Translations under genes and position numbers: made by a program
Notes under the pieces: generated by a model
The model's database searches: none
Told to the model about the DNA's origin: nothing
Seen by the model: the letters and a program-made list of their open reading frames with translations, nothing else
DNA from: Planctomycetota bacterium
GTDB lineage: Bacteria > Planctomycetota > UBA11346
Length of the DNA: 64,000 bases
Assembly (NCBI GenBank): GCA_016745075.1
Contig: JADGDD010000001.1
Coordinates: 1,125-65,124 of the forward strand
Reading direction: 5' to 3'
In this document: piece after piece, positions 56,978 through 64,000 of the stretch
How positions within the stretch are numbered: the first letter of the stretch is position 1
Layout: each line of letters starts with the position of its first letter

Positions 56978-59188
56978 ATGCACATTACAAAACTTTCACT
57001 AGTAAATTACAGAAACTTCAAGAACGTTAAATTGCTGTTTCGTAAGGGGGTAAATACAATAATTGGCGAAAATGGTTCTGGTAAGACTAATATATTTCGA
57101 GCGCTGAGACTGCTGCTTGATAATTCAATGCGGCGTTCTTCAGCAAAACTTGCGGAAGATGACTTTTGTAGAGTATTGGGTGATTGGCGCGGTCATTGGA
57201 TCGTTATTAGCATCGAGTTTGACGAAATTGATAGTGATGAAGCTAGTCAGTCTCTATTTCTTCATGGTGTAGGAAATGCAGAAGATGACGTTGTTACTAG
57301 AGCAACATACAGCCTTATCTTCAGGCCTAAGTCACATATTAGGCAAGCGTTGTCACAGCTTCCATTAGGAGATGTAGCAGGGTTGAAAAACTATTTGGCA
57401 AGTATAACTATTGATGGTTATGAAACTGTCCTAACTGGTAAAAGTGTTGCAGATTTTAATGATCCGGCAGTATATAAAAGTATAGTTGGCGACTTTGAGA
57501 GAGTTGTTTTCCCTAGTGTTTTAAATAATACTGATATTGGTATACGCTTGCCAAATATCCTTAATATGTCAAATGAAGTGTCGTTCACATTTATTAAAGC
57601 TATGAGGGATGTGGTATCGGACTTCCATAATAATAGGACCAATCCTCTACTGACACTGCTAAAAAGTAAATTGGGTGATATTAGTCAAACAGATTTCAAG
57701 CCTATTGCTGATTTAATTGGAACATTAAATAGTGGAATTGAGAGCTTATCTGACATATGTGATATTCGTGATGGTATTGTATCTACTATAGGTGACACTG
57801 TCGGCGATACATACTCGCCTAACTCAGTTTCTATTCGTTCAAGTTTGACCGACGAGCCAGAGCAGCTATTTCAGTCACTAAGGTTGTTTGTCGCTGAATC
57901 AAACGATGATTATGAAGGCGCTATTCATGAAATGAGTTTGGGAGGGGCGAATCTGTTATATCTTACATTGAAGCTATTAGAGTTTAAATATCAAAAAGCT
58001 AATCAATCAATTGCGAATTTCTTGTTAATTGAAGAGCCAGAAGCGCATATTCACACTCATATTCAAAAATCACTTTTCGATAATATTAACTACGAAAACA
58101 CACAGACCATATATTCAACCCACTCATCACATATATCAGAAGTTAGTAATATTGAAAACATGAATATTATTGGATTTATCGGTGGCGTCTGCGAGGTATT
58201 TCAGCCGTCAACAGGACTTAGTAACGAAGAGACTGGATTTGTTCAGCGTTACCTAGATGCCATCCGTAGCAACTTATTGTTTGCCAGAAGTGTTGTTTTA
58301 GTAGAGGGTGATGCTGAAGAGATTCTTGTGCCTGTTTTGCTTAAGGAAGTTCTAGGGTTGAGCTTAGATGAAATGGGTATCAGTTTAGTCAATATCAGAA
58401 GTACTGGTTTCGAGAATATTGCAATGTTATTTAGCGATGAAAGAATCAAGAAGCGTTGTAGCATCATCACAGACCTTGATGATTCGTTTTTTGATACTAC
58501 GATTTTACCGGCAGATAGTGACCCAGAGAAGAAGAAGAAGGAGAAAGCTATTGGTTCTCAGTCTTCTGGGCTTGCTCGGAAGGGAAGACTTGATGACTTC
58601 TGTCAAAATAACCCTTGGGTTACTCCTTTTTATGCAGATCATACGTTTGAAGTTGATTTTATTAAATCATCTAACAGTATTTATCTTAAAAATATTATTG
58701 GTGATGTTTACATTCAACAAGCAACAATAAACACCGCAGAAATTGAACTATCTTCAGCTGATATTGCTGTATCAGGCTCAAGAGCATTAACTATGGCAAA
58801 TCATCAAGGCAAAGGTTGGTTTGCCCTTACGCTAGGTAAAGCAATTGATTTTAAAGCAGCTATTCCTGAATACATTTTTGATGCTATTAAGTTTGCACAT
58901 GGTGATTTTAATTCAGGACTTATTTTCAAAATACTTAAGCATCGTTATGAATCAGTTGTAGAACATGTCCAATGCGGCAGAGAAACTATCGAACAATTGG
59001 GTGTTCAAGGTAGCATGGATCTAAAACAGAAATGGGAATCATACTTGGTTCCATATGAAACTGGCTTAGCAATGTTTACTCCAAAATGGGAAGCATTTGA
59101 TCCATTACATGACGATATCGGTGCTATCAAGATTGACTTGATGAATGATCTACCTTCTGAGCAGAATGAGATATTAGCAAGGATCTAA
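56978..59188 (+). CDS. OLD-family ATPase with TOPRIM domain (Gabija GajA-like)
   Basis: Walker A IIGENGSGKTNIFRAL; EMSLGGANLLYLTLKLLEF signature; Walker B FLLIEEPEAHIHTHIQKSL; TOPRIM VVLVEGDAEEILVPVL..IITDLDD. Confidence 0.85.
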   Translation: MHITKLSLVNYRNFKNVKLLFRKGVNTIIGENGSGKTNIFRALRLLLDNSMRRSSAKLAEDDFCRVLGDWRGHWIVISIEFDEIDSDEASQSLFLHGVGNAEDDVVTRATYSLIFRPKSHIRQALSQLPLGDVAGLKNYLASITIDGYETVLTGKSVADFNDPAVYKSIVGDFERVVFPSVLNNTDIGIRLPNILNMSNEVSFTFIKAMRDVVSDFHNNRTNPLLTLLKSKLGDISQTDFKPIADLIGTLNSGIESLSDICDIRDGIVSTIGDTVGDTYSPNSVSIRSSLTDEPEQLFQSLRLFVAESNDDYEGAIHEMSLGGANLLYLTLKLLEFKYQKANQSIANFLLIEEPEAHIHTHIQKSLFDNINYENTQTIYSTHSSHISEVSNIENMNIIGFIGGVCEVFQPSTGLSNEETGFVQRYLDAIRSNLLFARSVVLVEGDAEEILVPVLLKEVLGLSLDEMGISLVNIRSTGFENIAMLFSDERIKKRCSIITDLDDSFFDTTILPADSDPEKKKKEKAIGSQSSGLARKGRLDDFCQNNPWVTPFYADHTFEVDFIKSSNSIYLKNIIGDVYIQQATINTAEIELSSADIAVSGSRALTMANHQGKGWFALTLGKAIDFKAAIPEYIFDAIKFAHGDFNSGLIFKILKHRYESVVEHVQCGRETIEQLGVQGSMDLKQKWESYLVPYETGLAMFTPKWEAFDPLHDDIGAIKIDLMNDLPSEQNEILARI

Positions 59189-59191
59189 GTT

Positions 59192-60991
59192 ATGTTTGTT
59201 TGGGATGAAAATGATCTAAACGATGAACAAGAAGCGGCGATTAACGAATCGGGGAATGTATTCTTAGTGGCATGTCCGGGAAGTGGTAAGACCCGGGCTC
59301 TTACTTATAGAATCGCTCTTGAACTTTCAAGGATAGACGACTCTAAAAAATGGGTCGTAGCGATTACATATACACACAGAGCTGCGGATGAGATACGTGA
59401 ACGAATCGAGATTTTAGGTGTTGATACATCTCAGTTGTGGATCGGAACAATTCATGCATTTTGTTTGGAATGGATATTGAAGCCTTATGGTCTATATCAT
59501 GAAAAGATAAAACATGATTTTAAAATAATAAATTCTCGTGATTCTGAGGAGGTAATATCCGAAATATGTTCTAGTATTGGATCGAAAAAAGTAAAGTATG
59601 TAGAGTGTGGTCATTATTTCACTTCACAAGGGTTGATGCTGATGTCTGCTGGAAGTAAATCTGCGTTGGTGAATCGAGTAATAGAGGGTTATCATGACCG
59701 GATTATGCAGAACAATCAGATCGACTTTGAGCAAATTCTTTACTTTGCTTATGAAATATTATCTGACAATTCGTCTATTTCTAAGATACTAGGTAATTTG
59801 TTTTTGCATGTCCTTATTGATGAATATCAAGACACAAAGGAGATACAATATTCTATTGTTGCCAGCATCATAAGAGCTAGTCAAGGCAAGGTTGGCGCAT
59901 TTGTTGTTGGCGACCCCAACCAAGCCATCTATGGCTCACTTGGAGGTTATGCAATTTCAAAGTCAGAGCTCGAAGATATGGCGGGTGTACCGTTTGTCTC
60001 AATGTCGCTAGATAAGAATTATAGAAGCTCTGCTAAGATCATTAAGTATTATAGTAATTATAATGTTAACCCTAGTAAAACTGTAGCAGCAGGCAAATAC
60101 AAGAATTGTCAGAGCGTTATCACTTATGATCAAATTACTCCTAAGGATGATTTAGTTGAGAAAGTTAGTCAGTATATTGAGCATAGTGTTCAAAAGCTGG
60201 GTATCTTAGAGAAAGAAATCTGTGTTATTGCACCATGGTGGATGCACTTAGCTATGCTAACCCGTAACTTGGTAAATAGGCTGCCTCAATATGACTTTGA
60301 TGGACCGGGTCTAGTGCCTTTTTCAAGGGATATTGACAACTTTTGGTTTAAATTAACAAGGATCATACTGACCGAGCCTTCACCTAATGTTTATGTTAAA
60401 CGTTTAAGGTGGGCATGTGATATCTTATCAGATATGGAACTAGCGCTTGTTGATGTCCATTCGATAACCTCAAAGCACCTACTGAAAACGGTTAATTCTA
60501 TTTCAATAGGTGAAGATGACGGCATGTCATATCTCAGCGAGTTTTTTAATAAATTATTTTGTGAATTAGGTATAGATTTCACGTTGTACCCAATGCTGAA
60601 AGAGCATTATGAATCGTTCTTTAATAGTTCAAACGATAGAATTAAAAGGCTAAAAAAGGATAATGCATCATTCGCAATAGAGATAGAGTCTTTTCGTAAA
60701 GCGTTTAAGCCTAGAACTGGCATTAAAGTATCAACAATACATGGGGTAAAGGGAGGTGAATATGATGTAGTTATTTCCTTTGGTCTGCTTCAGGATCTAG
60801 TTCCGAATTTCAATGATCCTTCTGTAGATAGTGCTAAAAAGTTGCTTTATGTAATTGGATCTAGAGCTAGAATGAATCTGCACCTTATTTCAGAGAAAGG
60901 AAGGATGACTGGTTCTGGTAAATACAGAAGAGAGCTTCAGCCTACAGAAGTCCTGCATCAGTTAAATTATTTATATGATACACCAATATAA
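59192..60991 (+). CDS. UvrD/Rep-like helicase (Gabija GajB-like)
   Basis: LVACPGSGKTRALTYRIA, WVVAITYTHRAADEIRERI, HVLIDEYQDTKEIQY, FVVGDPNQAIYGSLGG, KVSTIHGVKGGEYDVVI. Confidence 0.88.
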   Translation: MFVWDENDLNDEQEAAINESGNVFLVACPGSGKTRALTYRIALELSRIDDSKKWVVAITYTHRAADEIRERIEILGVDTSQLWIGTIHAFCLEWILKPYGLYHEKIKHDFKIINSRDSEEVISEICSSIGSKKVKYVECGHYFTSQGLMLMSAGSKSALVNRVIEGYHDRIMQNNQIDFEQILYFAYEILSDNSSISKILGNLFLHVLIDEYQDTKEIQYSIVASIIRASQGKVGAFVVGDPNQAIYGSLGGYAISKSELEDMAGVPFVSMSLDKNYRSSAKIIKYYSNYNVNPSKTVAAGKYKNCQSVITYDQITPKDDLVEKVSQYIEHSVQKLGILEKEICVIAPWWMHLAMLTRNLVNRLPQYDFDGPGLVPFSRDIDNFWFKLTRIILTEPSPNVYVKRLRWACDILSDMELALVDVHSITSKHLLKTVNSISIGEDDGMSYLSEFFNKLFCELGIDFTLYPMLKEHYESFFNSSNDRIKRLKKDNASFAIEIESFRKAFKPRTGIKVSTIHGVKGGEYDVVISFGLLQDLVPNFNDPSVDSAKKLLYVIGSRARMNLHLISEKGRMTGSGKYRRELQPTEVLHQLNYLYDTPI

Positions 60992-61065
60992 GACAACATT
61001 GTGCAGGTTAAGGACAGGCAGTAGAACGGTTCTGTTAGGGGAATGTAGGAGTGGAATTGGTTGAT

Positions 61066-61306
61066 TTAATCAAAACGCCGTAGTACTTGTGTCACATAAG
61101 CACGGGAGACGCCCTCTTGGCGAGCAATCTCCGCTCTTGACTCATAGCGACCATTTTCAAGACCGTCTATCCACTTGCGGCCCTGTGTTATCCAACTCAT
61201 TTCCTTGGCAGTGCTTACGGTTTTCCTTGAGCGTTTCCGGAGCAAGTTTTCGCTGACGACAAAGCGCACCAATAAAGTTCGTTTACTGTCCTCTTTGGGG
61301 AGCCAC
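61066..61306 (-). other. Displaced C-terminal HTH tail of the island recombinase, ending at the att core
   Basis: ...WLPKEDSKRTLLVRFVVSENLLRKRSRKTVSTAKEMSWITQGRKWIDGLENGRYESRAEIARQEGVSRAYVTQVLRRFD*; same codon phase across the core as the left recombinase. Confidence 0.7.
61297..61306 (+). repeat. att core, right copy (GGGGAGCCAC)
   Basis: 10-bp direct repeat with 48329-48338, followed in both cases by a related hairpin and recombinase 3' sequence. Confidence 0.75.
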
Positions 61307-61912
61307 TAAGGACACCGCACGAAATAAGTTCGTGCGGTGTCTTTTTTTGATGGTCTGCCGCGTTTCCCTCCATTACGCAAGTCAATAAATCCATTGAGTT
61401 TACAGACGTACGGCTTTGATCCATAGATGTTAAGTTCTAGTTTGTCAGGACGCAAGTTAACATACTCAATAACAGCGCTCACTAGGGCGACTTTCGTTGC
61501 GCGTCTCTAGCGTTTTGAGCAGCAGCGCAGCATGACAGAGCATTAACATTAATTTCCGCACATCGAAGTCTAATTCCTGCTCTCTTGCAATCTCTTTTTC
61601 AGTTTCCTCAACTTCAGCCGATAGAGCCTTTTCTTCGGCTATGCGCCTGTCGATAAGTTTGCTGTTTCGCTCGATCTGTTCTGGAGTTGTAAGGGTAGCT
61701 TGATTGTCCAGCACCGTTTCGACAGCCTTCTGGGCTAGTTCTAAGGTATGTCGCTGGCTTTTGAGCCTGCCTAGCAGTTCCGGCAACATTTTTTTGAGCA
61801 TTGCTGCGCCTCTCGTATGACTTCTTGGAGCAGCTCTCGATCTCTTGCTAACCCATCCATGCGCCGCAAAACTGTAGGAGCAGGGATGCGATTGGACAGT
61901 GGGCAGTCATCC
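61307..61912 (-). pseudogene. Degenerate C-terminal part of a second, related large serine recombinase
   Basis: ELLGRLKSQRHTLELAQKAVETVLDNQATLTTPEQIERNSKLIDRRIAEEKALSAEVEETEKEIAREQELDFDVRKLMLMLCHAALLL and GGKRGRPSKKDTARTYFVRCP* parallel the left recombinase; frameshifted near 61490 and truncated near 61912. Confidence 0.8.
61311..61348 (+). terminator. Second copy of the att-adjacent hairpin
   Basis: GACACCGCACGAA-ATAAG-TTCGTGCGGTGTC followed by T7. Confidence 0.75.
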
Positions 61913-61919
61913 ATCTACC

Positions 61920-62222
61920 GAAATCAGGGAGACCGGCGGTGACGAAGCCTACCCCACTGCCAACCCGCACACCGGACTCTACAAGGTGGTGCACTCCAGT
62001 TATCTGAGCTAGCACCCCAGCCCCCAGGCCAGGCCCCGCGCCTGGTACCTGTTGGCCGACCCTCACGACCTGCCAGTGATCGAAGTTCCTGACCCGGGGT
62101 GGGGCGGCTAGGACCGCCCCACCATCGACCATGCCGTCGCCGACATCAACTACCTCGGCATCCAGATGCGCGGTTACATCGACTTCGGCGTCGCCCTGCA
62201 CGACACGCGAGGGGCGGAATGA
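61920..62222 (+). pseudogene. Remnant of a phage major capsid/head protein gene (3' part), two in-frame stops
   Basis: EIRETGGDEAYPTANPHTGLYKVVHSSYLS*HPSPQARPRAWYLLADPHDLPVIEVPDPGWGG*DRPTIDHAVADINYLGIQMRGYIDFGVALHDTRGAE*; AWYLLADP..LPVIEV resembles capsid C-termini. Confidence 0.5.
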
Positions 62223-62418
62223 AAGTGGTTGGGGAATAAGGTTTCGGCTGTTTCAATGTGCCTGTGTAACAGCCACTCCGGGCCCTCTTGCGGGGGAGCT
62301 CGGAGCACCTACGCTTTGCTTTGAAGCCTCATCCGCATTGCTTGCTTGGAGAATGTGGAAGGCTGCGAGATCGGCAAAAACCCCGAGGATACGATGAAGC
62401 GAGTTCAGGATTGCATGT

Positions 62419-64000
62419 ATGACCACCACTGAAGCCCAGATCGAACGCGACTTCATCGCCAAGCTGCAAGAGCTGAAGTACACCTATCGCGACGATATCC
62501 GCGACCGTGATGCCTTGGAGCAGAACTTTCGCGAGAAATTCCAAAAGCTCAATGCCGCTACTCTTACCGACAGTGAGTTTGCTCGCCTCCTTGACCAAAT
62601 CACCTCCGCCGATGTCTACAAGTCAGCCGAAACGCTCCGCACCCGCAACGATTTCGAGCGCGATGACGGAACTCCGCTCAACTTCACCCTCGTGAATATC
62701 AAGGACTGGTGCAAAAACGACTTCGAAGTCGTCAGCCAGCTGCGCATCAATACCCAGAGCAGCTACCACCGCTATGATGTCATTCTGCTTATCAACGGTA
62801 TTCCCTGTGTGCAGGTTGAACTGAAAACCTTGGATGTCAGCTCGCGCCGGGCCATGCAACAGATCGTCGATTACAAGAGAGAGCCCGGCAACGGCTATAC
62901 CAACACCCTGCTGAGTTTCATGCAGCTCTTCATTGTCAGCAACCGGACCAACACCTACTACTTTGCCAACAACAATAGCCAGCACTTTGCCTTCGATGCC
63001 CAAGAACGCTTTTTACCGGTCTATCAGTTCGCCGACCGCCAAAACCGCTCCATCGCAGACCTCAATCGTTTCGCTGCGGCCTTCCTGCCTAAATGTACCC
63101 TTGGTCACATGATCAGCCGCTACATGGTCCTGGTCGCTAGTGAACAGAAGCTACTCATGATGCGGCCCTATCAGATCTATGCCGTTCAGGACATCGTGGA
63201 TTGCATCAATCAGAATTGCGGTAATGGCTATATTTGGCATACCACGGGATCGGGCAAGACCCTTACCTCCTTCAAGGCATCGACCCTCCTCAAGACCAAC
63301 TCTGACATAGACAAGTGCCTTTTCGTTGTCGATCGTAAGGACCTCGACCGCCAGACACGGGAAGAATTCAATAAATTTCAGAAAGGCTGTGTTGAGGAAA
63401 ATACCAACACTCATACGCTGGTTCGCCGTCTGCTTTCTACCGACTACGCCGATAAGGTCATCGTCACCACCATCCAGAAACTCGGCCTCGCCCTCGACGA
63501 GAACAGCAAACGCAATACCGGTCGCAAGCGACGAAACCAGCAAACCTACAAAGAGCAGCTCGCTCCGCTTGCCGATAAGCGCATAGCCATCATCTTCGAT
63601 GAGTGCCACCGTTCCCAATTCGGTGAAAACCACAAGGCTATCAAGGACTTCTTTCCCAACTCTCAGCTCTTCGGCTTCACTGGCACGCCTATCTTCCCCA
63701 AAAACTCCACTGTTCGTCAAATTAACGGCACAGAAGCCACCAACAAGACCACCGAAGACATCTTCGAGAAAAAACTCCATCAATACACCATCACCCACGC
63801 CATCGAAGATAAAAACGTCCTCAAGTTTCACGTCGATTATTTCAAACCAGAGGTCGAGAAGGGTAAGAAAGCTCCCAAGCCCGGCGAAGCCCTCGCCAAA
63901 AAGGCCGTCATCGAAGCCATTCTCGAACGTCACGACCAGGTCACTGCGCACCGGACCTTTAATGCCATCCTCGCCACCGCTTCAATCAATGATGCCATCG
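62419..64000 (+). CDS. hsdR: Type I restriction endonuclease R subunit (3' end outside the window)
   Basis: MTTTEAQIERDFIAKLQELKYTYR..; YDVILLINGIPCVQVELK (PD-(D/E)xK); YIWHTTGSGKTLTSFKAS; IIFDECHRSQFGE; LFGFTGTPIF. Open to the window edge, hence absent from the ORF track. Confidence 0.93.
   Translation, partial: MTTTEAQIERDFIAKLQELKYTYRDDIRDRDALEQNFREKFQKLNAATLTDSEFARLLDQITSADVYKSAETLRTRNDFERDDGTPLNFTLVNIKDWCKNDFEVVSQLRINTQSSYHRYDVILLINGIPCVQVELKTLDVSSRRAMQQIVDYKREPGNGYTNTLLSFMQLFIVSNRTNTYYFANNNSQHFAFDAQERFLPVYQFADRQNRSIADLNRFAAAFLPKCTLGHMISRYMVLVASEQKLLMMRPYQIYAVQDIVDCINQNCGNGYIWHTTGSGKTLTSFKASTLLKTNSDIDKCLFVVDRKDLDRQTREEFNKFQKGCVEENTNTHTLVRRLLSTDYADKVIVTTIQKLGLALDENSKRNTGRKRRNQQTYKEQLAPLADKRIAIIFDECHRSQFGENHKAIKDFFPNSQLFGFTGTPIFPKNSTVRQINGTEATNKTTEDIFEKKLHQYTITHAIEDKNVLKFHVDYFKPEVEKGKKAPKPGEALAKKAVIEAILERHDQVTAHRTFNAILATASINDAI

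Larger units (their letters stand above)
48329..61306. mobile_element. About 13-kb genomic island integrated at tRNA-Asn
   Basis: Bounded by tRNA 3'-end direct repeats; serine recombinase at the left end; resolvase, Rep-like and defence genes inside. Confidence 0.75.

Noticed and set aside
61848-63003. Minus-strand ORFs 61848-62201, 62253-62483, 62329-62598 and 62623-63003
   Set aside because: Antisense to the capsid remnant or to hsdR, whose plus-strand frame carries diagnostic motifs.
63151-63951. Minus-strand 266-aa ORF
   Set aside because: Antisense shadow of hsdR (plus frame has Walker A, DECH and GFTGTP).

Overview
The window is a diderm-type bacterial chromosome segment (about 1-48,300) followed by an integrated element at a tRNA-Asn gene (about 48,329-61,306) and remnants of a second element plus a type I restriction gene (61,307-64,000). 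The chromosomal part holds: a truncated Calx-beta repeat adhesin with exact 360-bp repeats; EVE, NIF3, HU, PilT, STAS and XseB proteins; RsmC-like and RsuA-like RNA enzymes; 2-oxoacid dehydrogenase E1a/E1b/E2; PhoH; an MglA-like GTPase fused to a zinc ribbon, a pseudokinase and a TM segment; LspA, FolP, CdaA and YbbR; a def/histidine-kinase/NtrC/SurE/Mla-type ABC operon; MscS, FKBP, a B12-radical SAM protein, IleRS, LysM and RdgB. Strongest observation: the island's attachment core (GGGGAGCCAC) lies inside the coding sequence of its own large serine recombinase. In the integrated state the recombinase frame runs into the antisense of tRNA-Asn and stops at the anticodon loop, giving the tail RLDSNQRPID*. 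A 76-residue HTH-containing tail sits at the opposite end of the island, on the same strand and in the same codon phase, so circularisation would rejoin it in frame. The same coding segment forms the rho-independent terminator of the tRNA on the other strand. The island also carries a Gabija-like OLD/UvrD pair behind an orphan Rossmann/MTase-like gene, and a recombinase-containing region marked by four copies of a CATCAAAGA-N-TTTGA motif. All identifications are by eye; no searches were run.
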